Below are positions 26,626-35,101 of a stretch of DNA of 64,000 nucleotides, piece by piece. The stretch comes from an uncultured Candidatus Saccharibacteria bacterium (GTDB lineage Bacteria > Patescibacteriota > Saccharimonadia > Saccharimonadales > Saccharimonadaceae). The DNA lies in assembly GCA_938036785.1 (NCBI GenBank), contig CALHWE010000013.1:34466-98465 (forward strand), in the 5' to 3' direction. Positions within the stretch are counted from its first letter, which is position 1. Every line of letters starts with the position of its first letter. The translations under genes and the position numbers were made by a program. The notes below the pieces were generated by a model, which was not told where the DNA came from, did not search any database, and worked only from the letters and a program-made list of their open reading frames with translations.

Positions 26626-28166
26626 CACTCCACTCCCTCGATTCCCAACTCCTGGCAAAAAGCCGCGATGACTTTATCTACCTCGGCCAGCTGAGTATTA
26701 ATTTGGCGAATGTCATGCGCGGTGGCGGTAAGGTCGATTGGCGCCTCTTCTTCGAAGGTATCTACATAGCGCGGGATATTAAGGTTATAGTCATTCTCGG
26801 CTAGCTCAGCTGGCTCAGCGATGTGGCTGTATTTATCTACCTCAGCCCAGTTAGCGTACGTATCTATAATTTTATCAATATTATCTACGCCCAATTGGTT
26901 TTGGTTCTTGCCCTTAATAAATTCACGGCTGGCATCGATAAATAGTACACCACTATGCGTGCGGCACTTTTTAAATACCAAAATACAAGCCGGAATGCTG
27001 GTGCCGTAGAACAAATTTGCCGGCAGCCCAATCACTGCATCAAGCAGATTCCGCTCGATAATATGCTGGCGAATTATACCCTCTGCTGCACCGCGGAATA
27101 GTGCCCCATGCGGCATAACAACCGCCATGGCGCCATTATCCGCCAGGTGGTGCAACATGTGGGTAATGAAAGCATAGTCTGCCTTACTACTTGGTGCCAA
27201 CCTACCCCATGGGCTAAAGCGTTCATCATTCGCATGCAGTGGGTTTTTGTCACCCGCCCACTTGGCACTAAAGGGTGGGTTGGCCACCACCGCTTCAAAG
27301 CGCTGGTTCAGATGCTGTGGGTGTTCAAGTGTATCATCGTTCTTGATATCAAACGCATCAAAGTGAATATCGTGCAAGATCATATTCATGCGGGCTAGGT
27401 TGTAGGTGGTACCGTTCATTTCCTGGCCAAAATATTCACTCACCTGGGCATGCCGTCCAATTCGTAGAAGCAGTGAGCCCGAGCCGCAGGTTGGGTCATA
27501 CACACTCCGAATGCGCGTTTTGCCCAGCGTCACGATACGCGCAAGAACTTCGCTTACCTCTTGTGGCGTGTAGAATTCACCAGCCTTCTTGCCTGCACCA
27601 CTAGCAAATTGGCTAATAAGATATTCATAGGCATCACCCAAAATATCGATTTCGCTATTGCCTAGCTGGAAGTCAATAGTGCCGAGGTGGCGCAGCACTT
27701 TAGCAATTAGCTCAGCGCGCTCACCTACAGTTTTGCCAAGCTTGGTAGAGTTAAGATCTAGCTCAGAAAACAGATGGTCAAAATCATCCTGACTGCTAGT
27801 GCCGACAGTGCTCTGTTCGATATGGTTCAAAATAGCCTGCAAATCTTCGATAAAATCACTCAAATCAGTGCGCTCTGCCATTCGCGTAAAAAGCTCGCTT
27901 GGCAGCAAGAAATACCCCAAGCTATCGAGCGCTGCACTACGGATTTCGTGAATAAAATCAGCATCTGTATCGTTGAGCTGGCGGTACGTTGTGCCCTCAC
28001 CCTCTAGCAATTCATCCGCATAGAGCTCGAGCTTTTCAGATAGATATTTATAGAAAATAAAGCCAAGAATATAGTCACGGAACTCATCGGCATTCATCTT
28101 ACCACGCAGATCATTCGCAATGTTCCATAGTGACGTTTGTAGTTGGTGTTTTTGGTCTTCAGACAT
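26625..28166 (-). CDS. hsdM: type I restriction enzyme methyltransferase subunit HsdM
   Basis: A 513-residue N6-adenine methyltransferase. It has an N-terminal helical HsdM domain, the SAM-binding DPTCGSGSLLLRIG (motif I), the catalytic NPPF in VVANPPFSAKW, and a C-terminal helix that contacts HsdS. It methylates host DNA at the HsdS site. The start at 28166 has a Shine-Dalgarno (AAAGGGGA). An upstream in-frame start at 28202 would fall at the -10 box. It is the first gene of the operon hsdM-DUF3800-hsdS-ImmA/IrrE-like-PIN-like-hsdR. Confidence 0.93.
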   Translation of the reverse strand: MSEDQKHQLQTSLWNIANDLRGKMNADEFRDYILGFIFYKYLSEKLELYADELLEGEGTTYRQLNDTDADFIHEIRSAALDSLGYFLLPSELFTRMAERTDLSDFIEDLQAILNHIEQSTVGTSSQDDFDHLFSELDLNSTKLGKTVGERAELIAKVLRHLGTIDFQLGNSEIDILGDAYEYLISQFASGAGKKAGEFYTPQEVSEVLARIVTLGKTRIRSVYDPTCGSGSLLLRIGRHAQVSEYFGQEMNGTTYNLARMNMILHDIHFDAFDIKNDDTLEHPQHLNQRFEAVVANPPFSAKWAGDKNPLHANDERFSPWGRLAPSSKADYAFITHMLHHLADNGAMAVVMPHGALFRGAAEGIIRQHIIERNLLDAVIGLPANLFYGTSIPACILVFKKCRTHSGVLFIDASREFIKGKNQNQLGVDNIDKIIDTYANWAEVDKYSHIAEPAELAENDYNLNIPRYVDTFEEEAPIDLTATAHDIRQINTQLAEVDKVIAAFCQELGIEGVE

Positions 28167-28193
28167 TAGTTTCCCCTTTGGTGATATGTTCGT

Positions 28194-28199
28194 ATTATA
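28194..28199 (-). promoter_or_regulatory. -10 box of the restriction operon
   Basis: TATAAT on the minus strand, 27 bases before the hsdM ATG, giving a leader with the AAGGGGA ribosome-binding site. The divergent GIY-YIG gene has a separate promoter. Confidence 0.6.
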
Positions 28200-28331
28200 C
28201 ACCGAAAACTTTGATTTCCTACAGCTTGCTGCGTTCTTATTCTTTACGAATTATACTGCAAGCAAACCTAATTAACGAGGCTGACTGAAGCACTTTACTA
28301 CCATTGGCTATTCACCTGCCCCGCAGTCTGC

Positions 28332-28337
28332 TACAAT
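28332..28337 (+). promoter_or_regulatory. -10 box, leaderless promoter of GIY-YIG gene
   Basis: TACAAT exactly 6 bases before the ATG at 28344. Confidence 0.65.
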
Positions 28338-28343
28338 AAAACC

Positions 28344-28970
28344 ATGTCCGAGCCCCGCGGAGTGATTTATGTTATGACTAGTGCCATTGATGGCTTGGTC
28401 AAGATTGGCAAGACCAGCACCGACCGCTTCGAGGCGCGTATGCAATACCTCGAATCTAACGGCTATTCTAATATTACTGGGCTGCAGCGGCTGGTTGCCA
28501 TTGAGGTAGATAATTACCACAAGAAGGAGCAGCTCCTACACGAAGTCTTTAGCAAACACCGCATTGGCCGGAGCGAGTTCTTTGCGCTCGATGAATATCT
28601 TATCCAGCGGTTGCTGCTCGCCCTTGATGGCACGCAGATTCACCCCAAGCCAGCTCAATCCACCAGCAAAGCTGATTCGTTCGAGGCCGTTACCACCGCG
28701 CACCAGCAAGACCAGCGCTTTAGCTTTTACAAAAAGGGTATCGAAAAGGGCGCGACCATCTGCTTCGTCAAAGACACAGCTATCACCGCCGTTGTAGCTG
28801 GCCCACGCGAAGTCTCCTACGGTGGCAAAACCTGGCGCCTGTCTGCCCTCACCCGCCTGATCTACACCCAGCGCGGCGAAGTCAACAACTCCGGTGCATA
28901 CCGCGGCGCCGACCACTGGATGTACGGTGGCGTGAAGCTGACGAAACTGGTGGATAAAATACAGAGCTAA
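28344..28970 (+). CDS. T5orf172-type GIY-YIG protein with C-terminal RAMA-like domain
   Basis: A 208-residue protein. Residues 5-90 match the T5orf172 branch of GIY-YIG nucleases: VIYVMTS, then VKIGKTS, a conserved Arg helix, and a Glu/His helix ending SEFFALD. The C-terminal 80 residues resemble the RAMA/DUF4357 module associated with adenine methylases and restriction genes: the GATICFV strand, WRLSALTR, a Gly-rich turn and HWMYGG. It sits divergently from hsdM, so an accessory restriction or DNA-modification reader role is plausible. It has its own leaderless promoter. Confidence 0.7.
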   Translation: MSEPRGVIYVMTSAIDGLVKIGKTSTDRFEARMQYLESNGYSNITGLQRLVAIEVDNYHKKEQLLHEVFSKHRIGRSEFFALDEYLIQRLLLALDGTQIHPKPAQSTSKADSFEAVTTAHQQDQRFSFYKKGIEKGATICFVKDTAITAVVAGPREVSYGGKTWRLSALTRLIYTQRGEVNNSGAYRGADHWMYGGVKLTKLVDKIQS

Positions 28971-29100
28971 TGACACACTCTCGTTAGTTCAGGTGTCGAT
29001 CTTTACTGAATCAAACTCAATCCCGGCCACATGGCACTTCATTAGATAGCCTCGTCAATCGGATTGACAATCGAAAAGAATAATCAAGCAGATCTCTCTA

Positions 29101-29130
29101 TTGACAGCATTCTTGTTATTTTAATATAAT
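29101..29130 (+). promoter_or_regulatory. consensus sigma-70 promoter of tetR cassette
   Basis: TTGACA at 29101-29106 and TATAAT at 29125-29130, spacing 18 bases. It is the strongest -35/-10 pair that I found in the window, and the start codon lies about 58 bases further on, so the mRNA has a leader. Confidence 0.8.
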
Positions 29131-29131
29131 A

Positions 29132-29159
29132 TGAATGAATATAAAAATTTATTCATTCA
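29132..29159. promoter_or_regulatory. perfect palindrome, TetR operator
   Basis: Two 10-base arms, TGAATGAATA and TATTCATTCA, with an 8-base spacer. They begin one base after the -10 box and cover the transcription start, a typical autorepression layout for TetR proteins. Confidence 0.75.
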
Positions 29160-29188
29160 GAGCATTACAATGAAGGAGGTTATGAGTA

Positions 29189-29764
29189 TTGGACAAAAGA
29201 CAAGCATTAAAAACCGCCGCCTATGATGTCTTCTCAAAAAAGGGTTATAAGGCGGCCGGGATCTCAGAAATTGCAAAACAAGCTGGCGTAGCAGTTGGTT
29301 CTTTTTATAACTACTACAACAATAAGGAAGCTATCTTTCTCGACGTGTACGTTGAGGAGAATGACCGCATTCGTCAAGCGATGATGGATGACATCGATTG
29401 GCAACAGGACTTGGTTGAACTTGTGAGGCAGATTTTTGAACAGTCACGTAGCCTCGTTTCGTCCAATAAGATTCTGGCGGAATGGCATAATCCAGCCATT
29501 TCTCGTACGCTGCGCAGCTATTATTCTTCAGGTAAAGGCAAAGCCACCAATACTTTTCATCAGTTTTTAGTCGAGACCTTTACTAGTCGCATGGTGGCGG
29601 AAGGATATTCAGAGGAAAAGATTCAGGATATTTTACAGGTTTATAGTTTGTTTTACTACATGGATATACATATCACGGAAAGCGATTTTCCAGGTATCAG
29701 TAGGACGCTGGAAATACTTGCCACTAACTTTGTGAAAGGTATTTTACATAATGAAAAGGAGTAA
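29189..29764 (+). CDS. TetR-family regulator of the adjacent oxidoreductase
   Basis: A 191-residue TetR protein. The helix-turn-helix spans about residues 5-48 (GYKAAGISEIAKQAGVAVGS then FYNYYNNKEAIF); a helical ligand domain follows. The start is TTG, preceded by AGGAGG 9 bases upstream. The nearby ATG at 29182 is out of frame. It overlaps the oxidoreductase reading frame slightly and likely represses both through the palindrome. The strong promoter, long leader and AT-rich codons differ from neighbouring genes and suggest acquisition from a Firmicutes-like donor. The inducer is unknown. Confidence 0.85.
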   Translation: MDKRQALKTAAYDVFSKKGYKAAGISEIAKQAGVAVGSFYNYYNNKEAIFLDVYVEENDRIRQAMMDDIDWQQDLVELVRQIFEQSRSLVSSNKILAEWHNPAISRTLRSYYSSGKGKATNTFHQFLVETFTSRMVAEGYSEEKIQDILQVYSLFYYMDIHITESDFPGISRTLEILATNFVKGILHNEKE

Positions 29765-29768
29765 AAAA

Positions 29769-30524
29769 ATGGTAATCATCGTTATATCTATTCTTTCGGC
29801 TACAGGCCTTATCGCTTGGGGTGTCATCGCCTACTTAGGGAGGGGCCAAACGTTATCGGTCAAATCTATCGAAAACCCTAGTGGAGACCTTCATGTCATT
29901 CGCCTGGCAAAGCCTGACAATATGACATGGAAGGCAGGCTCTTATGCCAAGATCACGCTACCCAGTACGGCATCTGGTGGTGAAAAGAATGATCATAAGG
30001 GCGAACAGACAAGTCGTTGGCTGAGTATCGCCTCTAGTCCTGAGGATAATGAAATTATTATCCTAACCCATAATAGCGGTAGTCCTTATAAAAAAGCTTT
30101 GACTAGCCTACCAGCAGGTAGTCAGGTCAAGATGAGTTGGCTGGAATCTTCTTTGTCAGTTACAGACGGTAACGAGCCGCTGGTTTGCTTCGCGTCTGAT
30201 GTCGGTATCTCAGCAATGCGACCAATTGTCAGGCAGTGGGCCGGTAAACGTCCTATCATGCTCTATCACCTAGACAAGGGGGTAACGGTCTTTGACAAGG
30301 AACTCTCAGAGCTAGCAAACAAAACAGCCAATATGACTTATGAGACCAGTGCTAGCCTTTCTCAAAGCCAAGAACGCTTCAAGCAGGCGATTGATAGACA
30401 TGGCAACAAGGCTCAATATCTCGTGGCAGGACAGCCCGACGATGTGAAAACGATGAAGAAACTCCTTCAAGACAACGCGATGTATGATAACGTCAAATCA
30501 AGTACTTTTCGGGGATTGAAGTAG
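29769..30524 (+). CDS. membrane-anchored FNR-like FAD/NAD(P) oxidoreductase
   Basis: A 251-residue protein with an N-terminal membrane helix (about residues 2-22) and a ferredoxin-NADP reductase-like module. The FAD site is RWLSIASSP, and the nucleotide-binding strand is CFASDVGISAMRPI. The usual GGTGITP is changed to SDVGISA. It should pass electrons between NAD(P)H and a membrane or extracellular acceptor. ATG 29769 has AGGAG 8 bases upstream; ATG 29751 is an alternative that overlaps tetR. Only 6 bases separate it from the convergent surface-protein gene. Substrate unknown. Confidence 0.75.
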   Translation: MVIIVISILSATGLIAWGVIAYLGRGQTLSVKSIENPSGDLHVIRLAKPDNMTWKAGSYAKITLPSTASGGEKNDHKGEQTSRWLSIASSPEDNEIIILTHNSGSPYKKALTSLPAGSQVKMSWLESSLSVTDGNEPLVCFASDVGISAMRPIVRQWAGKRPIMLYHLDKGVTVFDKELSELANKTANMTYETSASLSQSQERFKQAIDRHGNKAQYLVAGQPDDVKTMKKLLQDNAMYDNVKSSTFRGLK

Positions 30525-30530
30525 TGACTG

Positions 30531-32498
30531 TTATGCGCGTCGCACATAGCGTGCCAGTAGCATCCCACCGGTGAGCAACGCCGCTGTCGCGAGGACAAAT
30601 TGCCAGAGCGATATACCAGTGTCAGCCAAGAGGCCGTGGAATTGGCTTGGCTTGGCTGGTTGGGTCGGTTGGTTGGGCGCGCTTGGATTGAGTGGATTAG
30701 TCGCTAGTACCGCGCGGCACTCCGACCAAATCGCTTCCGGGTAGCTAGCCGCCAACACATACCACGCTGTCGATGCCACCGAGTTTGCATTGGTTAGCTC
30801 ATTTGGCAGATCTGCCTTGGAGGCGTACTGCCATGCACCATTGGGCCGCTGCGCTGGATAGGTGTCTGCCAAGATTGCCCGCGCCGTGGCCGTGTCCCCA
30901 GCGATAGTATGCGCCTGCGCTACGCCGTACGTCCCTTCAAACCATACGGTTGGCACGTAATTACCTGTCAAATACGGCGTGTAGCCTTTTGCCGCACCAT
31001 CGGTTGTTTTGTAGCTGGCAGTATAAGCAAGCGCTTGCTTAGCTTTGTCATATTCGCCAATCGCATTAAGGAAAATTGAGCCCCAGCTTGTTGTATCAAG
31101 CGCCTTGCTGCTGTCGTTATACCCTTGGTTAAACCGCCCTTCAGAGGTATTCCATAGCTTTGCCACCGTTACTTTAGCAAGTTCGTCTGCCTTCTGGGCA
31201 TACTGCTTATCACCCAGCACGCGGGCTGCTCGCTCGTACACATGCCACATGTCGGTATTATGCTCGGTGGCATGCCACGCAATATCCTTTTTAACACCAC
31301 TGTCAATCCGTACTCCGCCACGGAATAACCCGGCAGCATCGCCAGTCGTCGTCTTCATTGTCTCAAGCCAACGGAATGTATCGAGAATCATCTGGCGCAC
31401 CCCTTGTTGGTCACCATACTTTTCCATATAGCGGATGAGCGCATACTGCACAAAGGCGATACCGCCAGTATAATAAATCGGCTGCTGGATTCCTGTATAG
31501 TCGAGCTGGTGCACACTCGCCGGAAACGCCCCCTTCTGCTCACCCGTCTTGACTTGGATTGCGCTTAGGCCATGCACGAGCTTATCCGCCATTGCTCGAT
31601 CATCCGCACCAATCGCCACGAGTAGCGCCAGCGACTGATCATACACATAGCTATACGACTCACGCGGTGTACCATAGCCATCTTGGCCCGGTGCATACTC
31701 ATACGAGCGAATGAGCCCCACTAGCTCTGGCTTGAAATACTCGGCAATGATAGTTTTAGTTGCTGTATCATAGAGGCGAATTAATTTATGCCCCTTACCT
31801 ACTGCATCGAAACTAAAGGTATTATCTGCCCGGGCTGGCTGCGTAGCTTGGAGGTATTCTTTATCAGATACCGTGTAGAGCTGCACCTCAAGATTCTTAT
31901 ACGTCACAGGTCGCGGCCAGCTCTCACCAATCTGCTGCCCCGTCACTTTGTCGTATAACCGGAAGTGCCAGGATCCAGCAAATGCCGGATTGACAGGTGA
32001 GAGATCGAGCGTCCATGTGCCATCTGGCTGTACCACTGCTGGCGCAACGGTCGCTTGCTCATATTCAGCATCACTGTAGAGATAAGCCCGCACTTCACGT
32101 GGATTAGCCCCAGTTGGTGCTGTTCCTTTTACTGTGCCGCGGTAACCTTCGGCAGCATGCGCAGCATGAGGAACCGTGAGCGGTGTCGCACTTTCAGTTT
32201 GTCGTGGGTGCGCAAGCGTGAAGCGCCCGCTCACCTTTGCTTGGTAGTCAAAGCCATAGGCTTGTGCTGGCGTGATGGTACTACCATCACCTGGGTTACG
32301 CTTTGGCTCCATCATCTGTTTGAGCCATGTCATCGCACGTGCTGCTGGTGCTGCGTCAGTCGCTAGTGGCCGACGTACCGCTCTGAACAGCTGATCATTT
32401 GTACCACACAGCGACGTATTTGCCCGTACTGGCGGAGCTATCGCCAGCCCATAGAGTGCACCGCATAGCAGCACGACGCTCAATCCCCATCGTTTCAT
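30531..32498 (-). CDS. secreted surface protein with LADTG sorting-like tail, alpha-toroid fold likely
   Basis: A 655-residue exported protein. It has a signal peptide (about residues 1-26), a beta domain (about 100-260), and a long helical region (270-600) with repeated Trp/Tyr-rich helices like the (alpha/alpha)6 toroid of some glycoside hydrolases. A Pro/Gln linker, then LADTG at about residue 624, a hydrophobic helix and a basic end (RYVRRA) follow. LADTG in place of LPxTG would be a variant sorting signal. No catalytic residues can be named with confidence. A GGAGGGG site precedes the ATG. Probable glycan-binding or glycan-degrading surface protein. Confidence 0.7.
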   Translation of the reverse strand: MKRWGLSVVLLCGALYGLAIAPPVRANTSLCGTNDQLFRAVRRPLATDAAPAARAMTWLKQMMEPKRNPGDGSTITPAQAYGFDYQAKVSGRFTLAHPRQTESATPLTVPHAAHAAEGYRGTVKGTAPTGANPREVRAYLYSDAEYEQATVAPAVVQPDGTWTLDLSPVNPAFAGSWHFRLYDKVTGQQIGESWPRPVTYKNLEVQLYTVSDKEYLQATQPARADNTFSFDAVGKGHKLIRLYDTATKTIIAEYFKPELVGLIRSYEYAPGQDGYGTPRESYSYVYDQSLALLVAIGADDRAMADKLVHGLSAIQVKTGEQKGAFPASVHQLDYTGIQQPIYYTGGIAFVQYALIRYMEKYGDQQGVRQMILDTFRWLETMKTTTGDAAGLFRGGVRIDSGVKKDIAWHATEHNTDMWHVYERAARVLGDKQYAQKADELAKVTVAKLWNTSEGRFNQGYNDSSKALDTTSWGSIFLNAIGEYDKAKQALAYTASYKTTDGAAKGYTPYLTGNYVPTVWFEGTYGVAQAHTIAGDTATARAILADTYPAQRPNGAWQYASKADLPNELTNANSVASTAWYVLAASYPEAIWSECRAVLATNPLNPSAPNQPTQPAKPSQFHGLLADTGISLWQFVLATAALLTGGMLLARYVRRA

Positions 32499-32817
32499 TA
32501 TTTCCCCTCCGAAATACTCTTACGCTTATATTTATAGCACACTTTAGCTATATCGCATATATGTCATAGCAATTTTATCCATAATTATGAGTCACTAATG
32601 TTGTATACTATACTTTGGCCAGCTCAAGAGTACTCGTGTATCACCATCAACCTCATCTGTGATATATCAAACCATTATTTCTCCACTTGAAGCTTACTTC
32701 AACTCATTACTCCCTACAGCACCAATTTGCCTTCTCGGCAATCTTGTATTAGGCTAGAAGGAGGCAGGGTTGGCACCTTGCATACCAATATCGTTAAAGC
32801 CGCACGAGGAGTACTCC
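32499..32817. other. intergenic region
   Basis: 319 bases between divergent genes. It holds a TATAAA-like box for the minus-strand surface-protein gene, and a TATACT (32604-32609) facing right that could start the DUF2188-like gene with a long leader of about 200 bases. No other feature was recognised. Confidence 0.45.
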
Positions 32818-33057
32818 ATGGCACAAAATTTTACGATTAGCGGTAACAAACTCAAAGGCTACCAGGCAGTCGCCGACGGCACTGGCCGCGTCCACTTTGT
32901 GGGCGCCACCCAGGAGGAAGTCATTGACCAAACTAGACGCTACATGCGCCAGCATGGTGGTGGCGAGCTCAGGATCCAGCGCGCCGACGGTACCGCCCAG
33001 TATCGCGATGCCGATACCGTCCCACCCAAGAAGGATCCCTTCCCGCCGCAAGGATAG
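32818..33057 (+). CDS. small DUF2188-like protein
   Basis: A 79-residue protein. Its pattern resembles DUF2188: a short strand, a helix with EEVIDQTRRYMRQHGGG, then ELRIQRADG and a basic Pro-rich end, KKDPFPPQG. No function is known for the family. GAGGAG lies 7 bases before the ATG at 32818; a longer in-frame start at 32770 lacks this. It is followed by a strong hairpin terminator, so it is a single-gene unit. Confidence 0.65.
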   Translation: MAQNFTISGNKLKGYQAVADGTGRVHFVGATQEEVIDQTRRYMRQHGGGELRIQRADGTAQYRDADTVPPKKDPFPPQG

Positions 33058-33070
33058 CACTCAAATGCAC

Positions 33071-33097
33071 AATACCTCTGCCAAGAGCAGAGGTATT
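33071..33097 (+). terminator. hairpin terminator
   Basis: Perfect 11-base-pair stem (AATACCTCTGC/GCAGAGGTATT) with a 5-base loop, followed by a short T-poor GTTAT. It follows the DUF2188-like gene and precedes a convergent gene. Confidence 0.7.
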
Positions 33098-33120
33098 GTT
33101 ATATCAGGAGAAGATAATAG

Positions 33121-33771
33121 TTACTTGAGGAGTGTATCAGGCACACCAAGTATCCGCGCTAGCGCATACTGGAGCAAAAAGCTCAAGGATGCCATGCCAG
33201 CGCAGAACACTGCAACGATCCGTACCACATGCTGTGACAGTGGTGCCGCACCCGGCCAGATCATTAGGACAATCACTGGTACGACACAAGCCAACGCCTT
33301 AATACCTGCCGCAATGCGCGCATTGAGAATGATGCGCTGCTTCTTGCTTACTGGCTTGTGATTTTTTGTCGCTAGGGGTGCAACTGCTTTCGTTGTCTTT
33401 TTTACTACGCGCTCACCTGTTTTAGCTATATTGCGCGGCAGCATAACCAGCATATAGAGGCCACACCCAATCATAACGATGGTGATGATTGCTACGAGTG
33501 CAATCGCTACTGGCTGCGGCAAGTCCGCCCCTGAGGGTATACCCTGCGGAAGCGTGATCTCTGGCTGGTCGTGCGGCTCCGGTATAACCCAAAGCGCCTT
33601 ATCTCGCGTGATATATGGGTAGAGTAACTGCATTGCACACCACACCCACAGCAGCAAACAAAAGAGATACCCCATCGACGCGCAGAAATGCGTCACCAAA
33701 AGCGCAAACCGCCGCGGCTGTGGCTGCTTGGGCTGCTCCTTCGACTTTGCTGGCTGAGACTGCGCTACCAT
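33121..33771 (-). CDS. multi-pass membrane protein, unknown function
   Basis: A 216-residue protein with a basic, Gln/Pro-rich N terminus and about four membrane helices (roughly 25-50, 88-110, 155-172 and 180-205), joined by a Lys-rich loop. No family was recognised. A TATAAT box lies 11 bases before the ATG, so the leader is short. It is convergent with the DUF2188-like gene. Confidence 0.6.
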   Translation of the reverse strand: MVAQSQPAKSKEQPKQPQPRRFALLVTHFCASMGYLFCLLLWVWCAMQLLYPYITRDKALWVIPEPHDQPEITLPQGIPSGADLPQPVAIALVAIITIVMIGCGLYMLVMLPRNIAKTGERVVKKTTKAVAPLATKNHKPVSKKQRIILNARIAAGIKALACVVPVIVLMIWPGAAPLSQHVVRIVAVFCAGMASLSFLLQYALARILGVPDTLLK

Positions 33772-33902
33772 AACTACTGGTCATTATACACGACAGCACA
33801 AACTGATGCTATGGTGTGCGATTTTGCCACTGGTTTTTAATTAACAGAGCTACGCCCTCGCTAACCAAAGAAGATCGTTTTGTGGTCACATCCTCCTATC
33901 AC

Positions 33903-33930
33903 TTGACATTATATCTCTATCTATATAGAG
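33903..33930 (+). promoter_or_regulatory. promoter and inverted repeat of padR-like gene
   Basis: TTGACA at 33903-33908, then an inverted repeat CTCTAT-4-ATAGAG (33915-33930) that overlaps the probable -10 region (TATAGA). Such overlap is usual for a self-repressing PadR regulator. The exact -10 is uncertain. Confidence 0.45.
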
Positions 33931-33938
33931 TTAGAAAT

Positions 33939-34316
33939 ATGAGTATCTACCTCCGCCTGACACCAGCTACCAAGGATGTTCTCTATCAACTCTATTGTGC
34001 GACAGAGGATGTATGGGGACTCCAGTTATCGCGGCGTGCTGGGCGGCCGACTGGTACGGTCTATCCACTCCTTGACCGCCTCGAACGTGAAGAATTCGTG
34101 CAGTCGCGTTGGGATGATGATTCCAGGAGGGCTGGCCCAAGGCGACGGCTCTATGTTCTCACGCCAGCTGGCCGCGTCTGGGTACAGCAAAAACTCAAGC
34201 TCAGTGCCAAAGTTACTAAGCAACAACACTCGAAAGGAGTAGATTATGACACACCAAAAACAACCAGACAGAGCCAATCGCACCCTAGCACGAGCAATCA
34301 AACTTGTCTCGTATAG
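33939..34316 (+). CDS. PadR-family transcriptional regulator
   Basis: A 125-residue winged-helix protein with the PadR signature: a GLQLSRRAGRPTGTVYPLL recognition segment, then a wing (RRAGPRRRLYVLTPAGR). The last 30 residues are low in structure. I start at ATG 33939, which gives the normal family N terminus; upstream in-frame sequence has no signal for translation. It overlaps the downstream membrane gene by 71 bases, and the two form a regulator-membrane protein pair common among PadR systems. The likely target is its own promoter. Confidence 0.78.
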   Translation: MSIYLRLTPATKDVLYQLYCATEDVWGLQLSRRAGRPTGTVYPLLDRLEREEFVQSRWDDDSRRAGPRRRLYVLTPAGRVWVQQKLKLSAKVTKQQHSKGVDYDTPKTTRQSQSHPSTSNQTCLV

Positions 34317-34824
34317 CCAACGTGAGCGCTATACACGTGAGTGGCACGCTGACCTCGCTGCAGCAACCTCACACGAGCGCAATCATATCGCGCGCGCCGC
34401 GCTGGCAATGGGGTGGCGACTGCGCCTGCGCGATATAGGGGCATTACTCCTTGGTGGACATGGAGTGGGTAAGGCAGTAGCGTGGTGGACTGCTATATTC
34501 GCGTTTGTTGTATTGTGGCCCCTTTTCCCATTAGTCTTCGTCTCTCTTTGTGTGGTCGTTGTATTTCTCTCGCTTGTCTATGTTGGTGCACCGTCACGAT
34601 TCAGCCACTGGCTTATGGTAGTGAGCGGAGCGTTATTTTTTGGCGCGACAAGCTTCTCAGTGTGGTCATTTGTTACCCAGCTCAATGCGGCCGACCGAGG
34701 AGAAGATATGTCATTTCTTGCACCATGGACAAAGGCCACGTTTGTAGTTATTGCGATAAGTGTTTGCTTGTTCATTGTCGGGAGTTTTCTTGCTTTGCAA
34801 AGAGAAAAGTCACTAAAAAAGTAA
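34246..34824 (+). CDS. membrane protein paired with PadR regulator
   Basis: A 192-residue protein. The N-terminal 60 residues are basic and helical (YSQRERYTREWHADLAAA), followed by about four membrane helices (80-190). The start has AAAGGAG 8 bases upstream and lies inside the padR-like gene. The pair resembles PadR-linked membrane modules that respond to envelope stress, but no exact family is recognised. A bidirectional hairpin follows at 34862. Confidence 0.65.
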   Translation: MTHQKQPDRANRTLARAIKLVSYSQRERYTREWHADLAAATSHERNHIARAALAMGWRLRLRDIGALLLGGHGVGKAVAWWTAIFAFVVLWPLFPLVFVSLCVVVVFLSLVYVGAPSRFSHWLMVVSGALFFGATSFSVWSFVTQLNAADRGEDMSFLAPWTKATFVVIAISVCLFIVGSFLALQREKSLKK

Positions 34825-34861
34825 GCTCGTTTTACTCTTACTGCTGCAGTATTATTAAAAA

Positions 34862-34886
34862 TGATCTGGCCGCATAAGCCAGATCA
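34862..34886. terminator. bidirectional terminator
   Basis: Perfect 9-base-pair stem (TGATCTGGC/GCCAGATCA) with a 7-base loop. On the minus strand it is followed by TTTTTAAT, so it should end the tRNA-Pro transcript; on the plus strand it may also end the membrane gene. Confidence 0.75.
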
Positions 34887-34901
34887 AATAATTTACAAAC
34901 A

Positions 34902-34977
34902 TGGTCGGGGTGACTGGACTCAAACCAGCGACCTCGCGGTCCCAAACCGCGCGCGCTATCAACTGCGCCACACCCCG
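34902..34977 (-). tRNA. tRNA-Pro (UGG)
   Basis: 76 bases with CCA encoded. Acceptor stem CGGGGTG/CACCCCG, anticodon stem CGCGG/CCGCG with loop TTTGGGA, anticodon TGG. T arm GCTGG/CCAGT region present. It reads codons CCA and, by wobble, other proline codons. Confidence 0.93.
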
Positions 34978-35024
34978 ATACGTTTTATATCACACGGGCG
35001 ACCATTCTTTGCCGGAGCAAACTA

Positions 35025-35101
35025 TGGTCGGGGTGACTGGATTTGAACCAGCGACCTCACCGTCCCGAACGGTGCGCGCTACCAAGCTGCGCCACACCCC
35101 G
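35025..35101 (-). tRNA. tRNA-Pro (CGG)
   Basis: 77 bases with CCA encoded. Same acceptor stem as its neighbour; anticodon stem CACCG/CGGTG with loop TTCGGGA, anticodon CGG. The two tRNA genes are 47 bases apart and probably one transcript, derived by duplication. Confidence 0.93.

Noticed and set aside
34902..35101. tRNA-Pro pair as an integration (att) site
   Set aside because: No integrase gene or direct repeat of the tRNA 3' end was seen nearby.
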